From Flagellimonas yonaguniensis (GTDB taxonomy: Bacteria > Bacteroidota > Bacteroidia > Flavobacteriales > Flavobacteriaceae), in NCBI RefSeq assembly GCF_029193885.1, contig NZ_JARFVB010000001.1, positions 186,001 through 250,000 of the forward strand: a stretch of DNA of 64,000 nucleotides, given 5' to 3'. Under the pieces are notes generated by a model. That model ran no database searches, was not told the DNA's origin, and saw nothing but the letters and a program-made list of their open reading frames with translations. The position numbers and the translations under genes were made by a program. Shown piece after piece: positions 1 to 8,289 of the stretch. Position 1 is the first letter of the stretch. Every line of letters starts with the position of its first letter.

Positions 1-456
1 GTAATGAAAGTGGCTTCTGAAGATATGCCCATTAAAGAATTTTTTGAAAAAAACAGACCCTTGCGCTTTTCCAGAATTCCATTGTACAAGGACCGGATGG
101 ACAACATTACTGGTTTCTTTCTAAAAGACGAACTATTGGAAGCCATCATCAATAAAAAGGGGAACGAAACCTTGGCCACTATCCGAAGGGAGTTATTGGT
201 AACCAACAGAAGTAAATCCATAAACGACCTTTTCAAAAAATTTGTTCAGAAAAGAGAACACATTTCTTTGGTTGTCGACGAGTATGGATCAGTAAGCGGG
301 TTGGTCACTATGGAAGATGTGATCGAAACCTTGCTCGGGTTCGAGATCATGGATGAAAGTGACAACGTGGAAGACCTTCAAAAGCTGGCTAGAAAGAACT
401 GGCATGCCCGAGCAAAGCGATTGGGAATTATTGAAGATGAAGATGAAGTAGAGTGA
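1..456 (+). CDS. CNNM/CBS-domain membrane protein, C-terminal part
   Basis: The reading frame is open at the left edge (first codon GTA), so the N-terminal transmembrane CNNM (DUF21) part lies outside the window. What remains is a pair of CBS motifs: one near the beginning (RIPLYKDRMDNITGFFLKDEL) and one ending in SLVVDEYGSVSGLVTMEDV, the signature of the HlyC/CorC/CNNM family. CBS pairs bind adenine nucleotides and gate these putative Mg2+/Co2+ or Na+ extruders at the inner membrane. The protein ends with an acidic tail after a KRLGI motif and has no CorC_HlyC domain after the CBS pair. Its TGA overlaps the ATG of the next gene (TGATG), suggesting translational coupling. Family assignment is sure; the ion is not known. 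Confidence 0.85.
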   Translation, partial: VMKVASEDMPIKEFFEKNRPLRFSRIPLYKDRMDNITGFFLKDELLEAIINKKGNETLATIRRELLVTNRSKSINDLFKKFVQKREHISLVVDEYGSVSGLVTMEDVIETLLGFEIMDESDNVEDLQKLARKNWHARAKRLGIIEDEDEVE

Positions 457-926
457 TGGAAATAGCTTACATACAGACACCTATAGGAACTGCGGAATTA
501 AAAGGCGATGAATCTGGCCTCTCCTCCATTACTGTATTGGACAACAAAAAACCAAACGGTACAATTCCTGTGGTCCTAAAAGAAGCCGTTGAGCAATTTC
601 AAGAATATTTTAATGGAAACCGAACGGTATTTGACCTTAAATTGAATCCATCTGGTACCGATTTCCAGAAGAGGGTCTGGGATGCCCTTTTAAAAATACC
701 TTTTGGAAAAACCATTTCTTATTTGGAACTTTCCAAACAACTCGGTGACGTAAAGGCCATTCGTGCAGTAGCCTCGGCCAATGGCAAAAATCCACTTTGG
801 ATTGTGGTTCCCTGTCATCGTGTAATAGGAACCAACGGAGACCTCACAGGATATGCAGGTGGACTGCATAGAAAAAAATGGTTATTGGAACACGAGAGTC
901 CTGCAAAGCAGACGACTCTTTTTTAA
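456..926 (+). CDS. ogt: Methylated-DNA--protein-cysteine methyltransferase
   Basis: Suicide repair enzyme that transfers the alkyl group of O6-methylguanine (or O4-methylthymine) to its own cysteine. The catalytic motif PCHRVIG is plain, with the cysteine at about residue 120, preceded by the helix-turn-helix segment (FGKTISYLELSKQLG) and the RAVASANGKNP motif that binds DNA. At 156 residues it has the usual single-domain length, with a short N-terminal ribonuclease-like domain and no Ada transcription-factor part. I chose the ATG at 456, which overlaps the preceding stop; an in-frame GTG lies one codon upstream. It is probably co-transcribed with the genes on either side. Confidence 0.93.
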   Translation: MEIAYIQTPIGTAELKGDESGLSSITVLDNKKPNGTIPVVLKEAVEQFQEYFNGNRTVFDLKLNPSGTDFQKRVWDALLKIPFGKTISYLELSKQLGDVKAIRAVASANGKNPLWIVVPCHRVIGTNGDLTGYAGGLHRKKWLLEHESPAKQTTLF

Positions 927-935
927 TTGGCTACC

Positions 936-1649
936 ATGCTTTATAAACTTAACCTGGAGCATATCCTTTTTTTGGATATCGAGACCGTACCCCAACAACA
1001 ACATTTCTCCGATTTGGATGAAACCACCCAGCTTTTATGGGAACAAAAAACGCAATACCAGCGCAAAGACGAATTCACGCCCAAAGAATTTTATGATCGT
1101 GCGGGCATTTGGGCAGAGTTCGGTAAAATTATCTGCATCTCCGTAGGCTATTTTAAAATGAAAGGGGATGTAAGAACCTTTCGGGTCACTTCCTTTTCTG
1201 GAGACGAAACCCACATCCTAAAACAGTTCAAACAACTGCTTCAAGATCATTTTAGCCACGTAAAGCACCTTTTGTGCGCCCACAATGGCAAGGAGTTCGA
1301 TTTCTCCTATATCGCCCGAAGAATGATCATAAACGGTATCAATTTGCCCTACAAACTAGATCTTTTCGGAAAAAAACCATGGGAAGTCCCCCATTTGGAT
1401 ACGATGGAACTATGGAAGTTCGGCGATTATAAACATTACACTTCCTTGAAACTCTTGGCCCATGTGCTCGGAATCCCATCTCCCAAAGAAGATATGGATG
1501 GCAGCATGGTAAAGGATGTGTTCTACAAGGAAAAGGATATCGATAGAATCATTACCTATTGCGAACTGGATGTAGTGACCACCGCCCAAGTTTTCTTGCG
1601 ATTGCGAAATGAGGAACTTCTGAACAACGATGAAATTAAAAAAGTGTGA
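936..1649 (+). CDS. 3'-5' exonuclease of the PolB-exonuclease-like (DNA_pol_B_exo2) family
   Basis: A stand-alone DEDDy-type exonuclease domain. Exo I is FLDIET near residue 15, Exo II is AHNGKEFDFSYIARR in the middle, and Exo III is TYCELDVVTTAQVFLRL near the C-terminus with the Y-x3-D arrangement. The four acidic residues that bind two metal ions are all present, so the enzyme should be active on DNA or RNA ends; its substrate is not known. It starts 9 nt after the ogt stop (ATG 936; a TTG at 927 is the alternative) and probably shares its transcript. The family is common in Bacteroidota as a conserved single-copy protein. Confidence 0.85.
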   Translation: MLYKLNLEHILFLDIETVPQQQHFSDLDETTQLLWEQKTQYQRKDEFTPKEFYDRAGIWAEFGKIICISVGYFKMKGDVRTFRVTSFSGDETHILKQFKQLLQDHFSHVKHLLCAHNGKEFDFSYIARRMIINGINLPYKLDLFGKKPWEVPHLDTMELWKFGDYKHYTSLKLLAHVLGIPSPKEDMDGSMVKDVFYKEKDIDRIITYCELDVVTTAQVFLRLRNEELLNNDEIKKV

Positions 1650-1798
1650 ATTCAGATATCAGTAGTCAGAGAATGGTCACTTAGCGGAGTCGAAGCGACA
1701 CGACGCCTTACCTGGCATTTGATTAGATAAGCCCCTATTCCTGCCGTGTTTAAATTGAACCCAAAAGCTTTGATTCCGTTAAAAACCTTCCATTTTCC

Positions 1799-1862
1799 CG
1801 ATTGTTTGTTGCAGATTACCGTTCAACAGCACACAAAAATAGAGTGACCGTTCTGTTGTCAT
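1799..1862. repeat. Two-copy diverged intergenic repeat, copy 1
   Basis: Aligns without gaps to 51409-51472 at about 50 of 64 positions; the best-conserved core is AGAGTGACnGTTCTGTTnTCAT. Both copies are intergenic, in the same orientation, and near other short repeats. No open frame is conserved between them. Confidence 0.6.
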
Positions 1863-2108
1863 TAATTTCGATGAGTGGTCATGTTCAACTTACTATATTG
1901 CTTATTGAACCGGCACCAATTCCACGGATAATCGAACTTTCTCTGAAGATGTCCGAAATCTGATGTCTTGGTTCTCGACTGCGCTCGAACTGACACTGAA
2001 CAAATTGTAATTCTGAACATCCCGATAACTATTCGGGATGAAAAAACCATTGATTATCGAAAGATTGAAACATTGGCACGAATTACACGAATTGACCCGA
2101 ACTCTCTC

Positions 2109-2171
2109 TTGTCATTCCTGCGAAAGCTGGAATCCACTTTAAAGCCCAATGGATTCCACATCAGAATGACA
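2109..2171. repeat. Palindromic intergenic element with TGTCATTC ends
   Basis: Begins TTGTCATTCCTGCGAAAGC and ends ATCAGAATGACA, so the termini are inverted repeats; inside, GGAATCCA and TGGATTCC also pair. It lies 8 bp from the stop codon of the subtilase gene and could act as its 3' hairpin. A related half-element is at 10862-10892. Confidence 0.55.
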
Positions 2172-2178
2172 TCAAGCA

Positions 2179-4374
2179 TTAGTTTTTATAAAATTTCGTG
2201 CTCTTGATGCCTCCATAATCCTGAACCACCAATACATACAATCCGGAAGCTAGTGAGGATACATTGATTGAACCTTCGGTCTTACCCTTTTTAATGGTGT
2301 TTCCAGATGTGCTCACGATGGAGAATTCGGCATCTTTGGACAACTCAGCATTTACATTTAAATAATCAACAGCAGGATTTGGATAAACTGATATGTTCAG
2401 TTCCTGTGGCACGGACATCGGAGCATTTTGAATCAATACGGTTTCCGCTCCGTTGAACTCGAATTCAATGGTTTCCGAAAACTCCGATACTGCATTCTCG
2501 GTACAAATGGAACGCACACGGGCTTCGTACACTTTGCCTACTTCCAAGGCAGCAAGCTCAAAAGTGTTCTCCCAAATCAACTCGCTTTGCCAGCCATCCA
2601 CATCAATACTTTTATACTGCACTTCGAACAAGGTTTCTTCAGCTTCTTCCCATGAAAGGACAGTGCTCTCACTTGATGTATTTTCCAAGCCCAAACCAGA
2701 AGGGGCTTCAATGGAACAATTGGAGATCTGGGCGCCGGAAACTATCAACGAAAAATCCTGAAATCCATTTTTCAAGCTACCCTTATGCGAAATGGTAATT
2801 GTATAGACCCCTCTTGCATTCTCTACCTCTACGCGCTCAAAGGGATCAACTTTGTTGTCGCCCTTGGTTGCAGCGTTATTCACTTTGGCGGGATTCAGTT
2901 TCCAAGGGAAATGGGTTTCATCATTCTTAGTGATTCTAATATCCAAATCATTCACCAAAGCAGCTTTTGTACTGTTAAGGTCTCCTCGGTTCACATATTC
3001 GGATTCCGGGTCCGTCCAAGAAATGGATGCCATCAAAGGTTCATTTTCCATGGCCATTACGGTAATGGAGTAGGTTTCCCCTTCGGATAATGCTTCTTCA
3101 TTGACCAAAGTGGTATATTCCTTATTTTGAAGTACTTCTGCCGCAGATTTTGCATTCATCACACCCCAACCCATTTTATAATCAGGCCCTTTGGCATCCA
3201 CATCATCGGCAGTATGAAGCGCAAGCCCCTTTAAGGTGGCCGCTTTCATATAAGAACCGAAGAGCTCTTCGTGATACTGTTGCAACAACAAAAGGGATCC
3301 CGTAACCCCGGGAGCGGCCATGGAAGTTCCAGCAGAAACCTGATAACTGCTATTGGTAGCAGAGCTAGTGGAAAGAATATCCCCTCCATCTCCGGCAAGG
3401 TCCGGTTTTACACGCCCATCATCCACTGGGCCAAAACTACTGTACCCGGCCACCGACGCTTTTATCAAATCCCCATTGCCATCAATCTCCGTAATGGCTC
3501 CGGCAATGGTCAATCCGTTTTTTGTGGTGGTAAAGCCCAATAACAAATCAAACCCATCAGCGGTTTTGCCAAAATTCGGGGCTTCGTTATCATAAGATTT
3601 CTGGGCATTACCTGCAGCGGTCACCATCAGATAGTAAGGTGCGTTGTACATGATCCTGTCCCAATCTTGGGTAACCTTGATATACGAACCAAAATACCAA
3701 TCGGGTACCCTGTCGGACAATATCCCATAGGAATGGTTGCTCAACAAAAGTCCATTGGCCGCAGCTTCGGCAACTTCAATTTTATCTCTGCTCCAATCGT
3801 GGGTCAAGGCTTGGGCTCCATATGCAACACCTCTGGCATTGGGTTCCACACCAGCGGAAATAAGGTTTCCCGTAACCAAAGTGGCATGCAAGCTTACCTC
3901 GTCCCCATTATCAGCATTTTTAGCACGGGCATCAAACTCTTGATGGGAAGATAGCGCAACACCGGAATCCCAAACACCAACTTCCATGTTGGCTCCCGTT
4001 AAGCCTAAATTCAATAGCCCTTTATCATAAAGTGTATGCGCCCTTGAAGTTTGTGATGCAGGGTCGCTAAGTGTGGTATAGTACAGTGGTGTACCGTCTG
4101 TACCGATATCCTTTAATGCTATTTGGGCACCATTGTTCTTCTGCTCTGTAGCCTTAAGCCCCTTGGACTTTATCAAATTACCTATTTGTTTGAGTTTGGA
4201 TTGGTGCTCCATTTCCATTTGGGAAATAAAAGTGGACATTTTCCCTTGATCGTAGGAAAAACGAATTCGGTCTTTTGCATTTTGGGACTGGGCATGGACG
4301 GAAATCGCTCCTAAAAGCGAAACTAAAATGGAGAAGATCACTCCCTTGGCCCCTAAAGGAAATCTGTAGTCCAT
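2179..4374 (-). CDS. Secreted S8 (subtilisin-like) peptidase with T9SS sorting domain
   Basis: A 731-residue exported protease. An N-terminal signal peptide ends at about VHAQS (residue 30). The catalytic triad is visible: Asp136 in GVWDSGVA, His163 in SLHATLVTG and Ser351 in GTSMAAPGV, with the oxyanion-hole Asn in TAAGN near 256. After the peptidase domain come a pre-peptidase-like beta domain (about 410-540), a fibronectin type III-like domain (about 550-640), and from about residue 664 a type A T9SS C-terminal domain starting YPNPAVDYLN and ending STKFYKN. It should cross the outer membrane by the type IX system and be cleaved or anchored at the surface; substrates are unknown. Monocistronic, with an unusual palindromic motif upstream (4425-4461). 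Confidence 0.92.
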   Translation of the reverse strand: MDYRFPLGAKGVIFSILVSLLGAISVHAQSQNAKDRIRFSYDQGKMSTFISQMEMEHQSKLKQIGNLIKSKGLKATEQKNNGAQIALKDIGTDGTPLYYTTLSDPASQTSRAHTLYDKGLLNLGLTGANMEVGVWDSGVALSSHQEFDARAKNADNGDEVSLHATLVTGNLISAGVEPNARGVAYGAQALTHDWSRDKIEVAEAAANGLLLSNHSYGILSDRVPDWYFGSYIKVTQDWDRIMYNAPYYLMVTAAGNAQKSYDNEAPNFGKTADGFDLLLGFTTTKNGLTIAGAITEIDGNGDLIKASVAGYSSFGPVDDGRVKPDLAGDGGDILSTSSATNSSYQVSAGTSMAAPGVTGSLLLLQQYHEELFGSYMKAATLKGLALHTADDVDAKGPDYKMGWGVMNAKSAAEVLQNKEYTTLVNEEALSEGETYSITVMAMENEPLMASISWTDPESEYVNRGDLNSTKAALVNDLDIRITKNDETHFPWKLNPAKVNNAATKGDNKVDPFERVEVENARGVYTITISHKGSLKNGFQDFSLIVSGAQISNCSIEAPSGLGLENTSSESTVLSWEEAEETLFEVQYKSIDVDGWQSELIWENTFELAALEVGKVYEARVRSICTENAVSEFSETIEFEFNGAETVLIQNAPMSVPQELNISVYPNPAVDYLNVNAELSKDAEFSIVSTSGNTIKKGKTEGSINVSSLASGLYVLVVQDYGGIKSTKFYKN

Positions 4375-4424
4375 AATTAAGTTTAGGTAAGATTTGGACT
4401 ACGAATATATAATTAGATGTAGTA

Positions 4425-4461
4425 TTTATCGATAAAATTCCTACTTTATTCGATGAAATAC
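4425..4461. promoter_or_regulatory. Palindromic ATCGATAAA / TTCGATGAAATAC motif upstream of the subtilase gene
   Basis: A perfect 12-bp palindrome TTTATCGATAAA at 4425-4436 is followed 12 nt later by TTCGATGAAATAC (4449-4461). The same two words recur in the same order and orientation upstream of brnQ (19287-19331). Possible binding site of a shared regulator; its identity is unknown. Confidence 0.45.
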
Positions 4462-4525
4462 ATAGTGTATTACCTCTTTCTGTTGTGAAAATCCACTTTT
4501 ATGTGGTGTAACTTTTTTCGTACAA

Positions 4526-5476
4526 TTAAGATTTGTTTTCATCCAAAACAATATAAACGGGAAAGTGGTCGCTATAGCCACCCAAATATTTACTCCCCGC
4601 AAAGGTTCTGAATGGATTTCCCTTGTATCTTCCTTTCCATTCTTTTAGAAAACGAGGTGAGAATATCTTGGCCTTTACAAAACTATGAGTACCTACCTCA
4701 AAGTTCAAAAAACTGTGGGAGAGCAATATTTGGTCAAACAAACTCCATTCCCCCCTATAATTGGCACTTCCGGATACAGGGGACAATAGTTTTTTCATGG
4801 GATTGATGAATCTTCCGGTCTCCATAATTGTTTTTATACTTTCCGAATTGGGGTCATCGTTGAAATCGCCCATAATGATGATATTCGAGTTGTTCCCTTG
4901 GATTATTTCAATTTTTTGAAGGATAGTTTCCGCAGCCTTGATACGTTTATAACTGGTTTCTTCGGCCCTCTCCCTTCGGGATGGCCAATGGTTTACAAAA
5001 ACATGGATTTCTTCTTGATGCAACTTGCCGTGTACGTACAAGATATCACGGGTAAGGTCCCTGTCCCCATTGGTGTTCTGTACCAACAAGGGAATGGTCT
5101 CGGCATCCAGCACGGAGAAGTGCTGTTTATCATAGATCAGTGCCGTGTCAATGCCTCGTTCATCTGGTGAATCAAAATGAATCACATCATAATCAAAATC
5201 CCGTAGTTTTTTGGTCTCCAACAGGTTTTCGATCACACCCTTGTTCTCCACTTCGGCCATACCCACCAAAACCGGGGGATACTCACTATCCTCCAATCCT
5301 ATTTTCGATATTGCCCTGGAGATTTTCTTGACCTTCTTCCAAAACTTTGATTTATTCCATCTTCTAAAGCCCTTGGGAGTAAAATCATCATCCAGCAAAT
5401 ATGGATCGTTCTTCGTATCAAAAAAATTTTCGAGATTATAAAAGGCTATCGTATACCTATTTCCCTTTTTCTGCAA
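4526..5476 (-). CDS. Endonuclease/exonuclease/phosphatase (EEP) family protein
   Basis: 316 residues with the full set of EEP superfamily motifs: YNLENFFD at the N-terminus (Asn ligand), the metal-binding Glu in GMAEVENKG, RGIDTALIY, VNHWPSRR with the catalytic His region, MGDFNDDP (Asp/Asn pair) and YSDHFPVYI at the C-terminus (Asp-His). Members cleave phosphodiester or phosphate ester bonds of nucleic acids, lipids or phosphoinositides; nothing in the sequence fixes the substrate. There is no signal peptide, so it is probably cytoplasmic. The start is a TTG at 5476; no ATG lies between the upstream in-frame stop and the first conserved motif. It is divergent from hflX. Confidence 0.85.
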   Translation of the reverse strand: MQKKGNRYTIAFYNLENFFDTKNDPYLLDDDFTPKGFRRWNKSKFWKKVKKISRAISKIGLEDSEYPPVLVGMAEVENKGVIENLLETKKLRDFDYDVIHFDSPDERGIDTALIYDKQHFSVLDAETIPLLVQNTNGDRDLTRDILYVHGKLHQEEIHVFVNHWPSRRERAEETSYKRIKAAETILQKIEIIQGNNSNIIIMGDFNDDPNSESIKTIMETGRFINPMKKLLSPVSGSANYRGEWSLFDQILLSHSFLNFEVGTHSFVKAKIFSPRFLKEWKGRYKGNPFRTFAGSKYLGGYSDHFPVYIVLDENKS

Positions 5477-5542
5477 GATATCTGTTTCTTTAATAGTTCA
5501 ATAGAAATGCCAAAGTACAAAAACAGCTTCCAAAACATTGTG

Positions 5543-5550
5543 TAGATTTG
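5543..5550 (+). promoter_or_regulatory. Putative -7 box for hflX
   Basis: TAGATTTG fits the Bacteroidota TAnnTTTG -7 element 17 nt before the ATG. No clear TTG -33 element is seen at the right distance. Confidence 0.35.
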
Positions 5551-5567
5551 TACTTTAAACCCATTTG

Positions 5568-6779
5568 ATGTTAGAAAATAAGTCAATAAACTATGAGAAG
5601 GTGGTACTCATTGGTGTAATGAACCAATACCAGAACGAGGACAAGGTAAAGGAGTACTTGGATGAGCTTGAATTTTTGACATACACTGCCGGTGGCGAAG
5701 TTGAAGAAAAATTTGTGCAACGGATAGATGTGCCCAATCCCAAAACCTATATCGGTAGTGGGAAAATGGAAGAGGTACGCAAATATGTGAAGGAGAACGA
5801 AATCGGATCCGTTATTTTTGATGATGAACTCTCCCCTGCACAGCAGAACAATATTGAAAAGCTGCTACGCTGCAAAGTACTGGACAGGACCAGCCTTATT
5901 CTGGACATATTTGCCCAAAGGGCAAAGACGAGTTATGCAAGAACACAGGTGGAACTCGCCCAATACGAATACCTATTGCCCAGATTGACCGGTCTGTGGA
6001 CCCACTTGGAAAGGCAGCGAGGGGGTATTGGAATGCGTGGCCCCGGTGAGACGGAAATTGAAACGGATAGACGTATTGTTCGTGACCGAATTGCTTTGCT
6101 CAAAAAGAAACTTGCCAAAATAGACCGTCAAATGGAAACCCAACGGGGCAATCGCGGCTCTTTGGTCCGTGTAGCTTTGGTCGGGTATACCAATGTGGGG
6201 AAATCCACTTTGATGAACGTCATCAGTAAGAGTGATGTATTTGCGGAAAACAAGCTTTTTGCCACCTTGGACACCACCGTACGAAAAGTGGTCTTGGGCA
6301 ACCTTCCTTTTTTGTTGAGTGACACAGTAGGATTCATCAGGAAACTGCCCACCCAATTGGTGGAAAGTTTTAAAAGTACCTTGGACGAGGTTCGCGAAGC
6401 TGACCTATTGCTTCATGTAGTGGATATTTCACATCCCAATTTCGAAGAGCATATCGACTCGGTAAATAAAATCCTGGATGAAATCGAAAGCAAGGATAAA
6501 CCTTGCATCATGGTCTTCAACAAAATAGATCAGTACATTCCGGAAACCATCGATGAGGACGACTTGGTAACAGAACGCACAAAAGCGCATTTCACATTGG
6601 AGGAGTGGAAAAAAACGTATTTCAACAAACTTGGGGACAAAGCGCTATTTATCTCTGCCTTGAACAAGGAAAACATTGACGAATTTAGAAAGCGTGTGTA
6701 CGATGCCGTACGTGACATTCATGTAACCCGCTTTCCGTACAACAACTTTTTGTACCCAGAGCATTTGGATGAGTACTAG
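5568..6779 (+). CDS. hflX: GTPase HflX
   Basis: Ribosome-associated GTPase that splits stalled or hibernating 70S ribosomes under stress. The N-terminal HflX domain (about 1-180) carries GSGKMEEV and the glycine-rich GGIGMRGPGETEIETD linker typical of the family. The G domain follows, with G1 GYTNVGKST, G3 DTVGFIRKLP and G4 NKID, and SALNKEN as the G5-like SAL motif. At 403 residues it has normal length. ATG at 5568 is preferred; a TTG is directly upstream. Monocistronic, followed by a strong terminator after 200 nt. Confidence 0.96.
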   Translation: MLENKSINYEKVVLIGVMNQYQNEDKVKEYLDELEFLTYTAGGEVEEKFVQRIDVPNPKTYIGSGKMEEVRKYVKENEIGSVIFDDELSPAQQNNIEKLLRCKVLDRTSLILDIFAQRAKTSYARTQVELAQYEYLLPRLTGLWTHLERQRGGIGMRGPGETEIETDRRIVRDRIALLKKKLAKIDRQMETQRGNRGSLVRVALVGYTNVGKSTLMNVISKSDVFAENKLFATLDTTVRKVVLGNLPFLLSDTVGFIRKLPTQLVESFKSTLDEVREADLLLHVVDISHPNFEEHIDSVNKILDEIESKDKPCIMVFNKIDQYIPETIDEDDLVTERTKAHFTLEEWKKTYFNKLGDKALFISALNKENIDEFRKRVYDAVRDIHVTRFPYNNFLYPEHLDEY

Positions 6780-6986
6780 ACCTTTCCAATTTCTTCGGTA
6801 AACTGCAAACACCTATTCCGTTCACAACATATTTGGACCAGTTCACAACAAAAGTTTAGGGAGTGACCACAGATGACCTACTTTCACACTGTTTTTAAGT
6901 CATTTTAGTGTCAAACGCAGATCTTATGGATCTTAACCTACTTAGACCATGGTCTTAAAAACACAGAAAAACATTTTTCACCCCAC

Positions 6987-7018
6987 AAAAAAGCCCTCGA
7001 TAATGAGGGCTTTTTTTG
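6987..7018. terminator. Bidirectional intrinsic terminator between hflX and the DUF3078 gene
   Basis: Hairpin GCCCTC-(6 nt)-GAGGGC at 6993-7010, preceded by an A-run and followed by TTTTTTT, so it can serve both the plus-strand hflX transcript and the minus-strand gene ending at 7036. Confidence 0.85.
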
Positions 7019-7035
7019 TAGACTTCATTCGCTTC

Positions 7036-7968
7036 TTAAAACTTATAGCTCAATCCCAAGGTCCAGTACGTTTGTAGTTCATTATCAATCGTATCGAACG
7101 TAGCATCAGGGTTTGGAGTTGGCGCATTGTTCACAATGTAGTTCAAGGTTTCCTGCTTGTTGTTCCGCAGCCCAAAATCGAATCCAACACCTATCATTTT
7201 CCATAAGGTATAGCTAAAAGAGTTGGTCCAGGTCCAGTTGCTCAAGTCACTGCTCTCATAACTCTGGAACATGGAAAGATTACTTTTAAAGCTAACGGAA
7301 CCTATTTGCTTGGTATAATCTGCAACAATCTTAGCACCCAATGATGATTCAAAGATGGTATCTTCGCTACTGAACACGAAATTGTAGTTGAGCGGATGCA
7401 TTACAACCACCAAATCTGGAATGGGCGTCCACGTAGCACCTACACCAAGATCAAGATAACCTGGATCGTTAAAGTTGCTCAATATAGTGGTTCGATATTC
7501 CGCCAAGGCTGAAATAGCAAACTTCTCGCTCAGTTTTCTACCATACAATGATGATATATTGAAAACATCTGTAGCTTGACGAAAGCTATCATCATCGGTT
7601 GGGTCATCTTTATCGTCCAGTTTGACCCAAGACAGGTTGAGATTGGCCGCATTTCTCCAGAAAAACTTTTCTTCTTGAAGATTGGCAAAAGCATTTACGG
7701 TAAATCCGATATTCCCTGATGAGTTGTTGGGTATTCCCTGTGCAAACCAGTTATTGAACTGGGATACACTCCCACCAATGGTTCCGAACGCACCGATTTT
7801 CCAACCTGGCAAAGCATCCAGTTTTGCTTGAAGCGCATCAACCCTTTTTTGAATGGCAGCAATGGAATCCTTTTTGGGGGCGATTTGTGCCTTGAGTTCT
7901 TCCCCGGTCTGTGCCATGGCTGACGATAGGGCAAAGAAAGCCATAGCGGCAAAAAGTAGTTTTTTCAT
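7036..7968 (-). CDS. DUF3078 domain-containing outer-membrane-type protein
   Basis: 310 residues from the ATG at 7968, which gives a clean signal peptide (MKKLLFAAMAFFALSSAMAQ); the upstream extension of the frame would spoil it. A short coiled-coil segment (about 25-50, KKDSIAAIQKRVDALQAKL) precedes a beta-rich domain whose alternating strands and C-terminal YWTLGLSYKF end in an aromatic residue, as in outer-membrane beta-barrels. DUF3078 proteins are widespread in Bacteroidota and have no established function. It lies on the same strand as the suf/DUF2480 genes upstream but is separated from them by the BspA-repeat gene on the other strand. Confidence 0.85.
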   Translation of the reverse strand: MKKLLFAAMAFFALSSAMAQTGEELKAQIAPKKDSIAAIQKRVDALQAKLDALPGWKIGAFGTIGGSVSQFNNWFAQGIPNNSSGNIGFTVNAFANLQEEKFFWRNAANLNLSWVKLDDKDDPTDDDSFRQATDVFNISSLYGRKLSEKFAISALAEYRTTILSNFNDPGYLDLGVGATWTPIPDLVVVMHPLNYNFVFSSEDTIFESSLGAKIVADYTKQIGSVSFKSNLSMFQSYESSDLSNWTWTNSFSYTLWKMIGVGFDFGLRNNKQETLNYIVNNAPTPNPDATFDTIDNELQTYWTLGLSYKF

Positions 7969-8289
7969 AGTATGGAGTTTACTGTTTAGAACCGCAAAAG
8001 TAAGAAATGTCACGTCTTTTTATAATCGAACAAACAATTTAGAGCCCACAAGCGATAAATATTAAACATAACCACCCACCAGACCACTGCCTACTGACAT
8101 ACTGCCTACTGACCAGTCCATCTTTTACCAAAAAAATTCCCACGCCCCTCCGCTCAGCTCGAAATGACAATGATTATTGTTCATTAAAAATAGCCATCCG
8201 TCAACCCAAACGGGGCATCCGTCAGATCGTGCACCGAACTCTTCCCGAAAATCGGCACCTTGTACCATTCAATTTAAAAATTAAAGACT
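7969..8289. other. Intergenic stretch upstream of the BspA-repeat gene
   Basis: No gene. It contains the upstream copy of the CCACTGCCTACTG direct repeat (8074-8115) and, near 8147-8170, a fragment of the dispersed repeat family (CTCCGCTCAGCTCGAAATGACA). The start of the downstream gene has no recognisable TAnnTTTG box close by. Confidence 0.5.
8074..8115. repeat. Direct repeat flanking the BspA-repeat gene, left copy
   Basis: Reads CACCCACCAGACCACTGCC followed by TACTG and a second CTGCCTACTGACC. The right copy at 10298-10347 shares ACCCACC(A)GACCACTGCCTACTG and then runs into a heptamer array. Confidence 0.65.

Larger units (their letters stand above)
1650..2178. other. Gene-free stretch rich in degenerate repeats
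   Basis: No convincing gene: the two short open frames here have no Bacteroidota-like composition and overlap each other. It holds a 64-nt repeat shared with 51409-51472, a perfect 8-bp hairpin at 2018-2040 (CATCCCGA / TCGGGATG, not followed by a T-run), fragments of the dispersed repeat family (CTCGACTGCGCTCGA near 1975), and a palindromic element at 2109-2171 just after the stop of the convergent subtilase gene. Confidence 0.6.

Noticed and set aside
1862-2207. Short open frames in the gap before the subtilase gene
   Set aside because: They overlap repeats and each other on opposite strands and encode no protein-like sequence.
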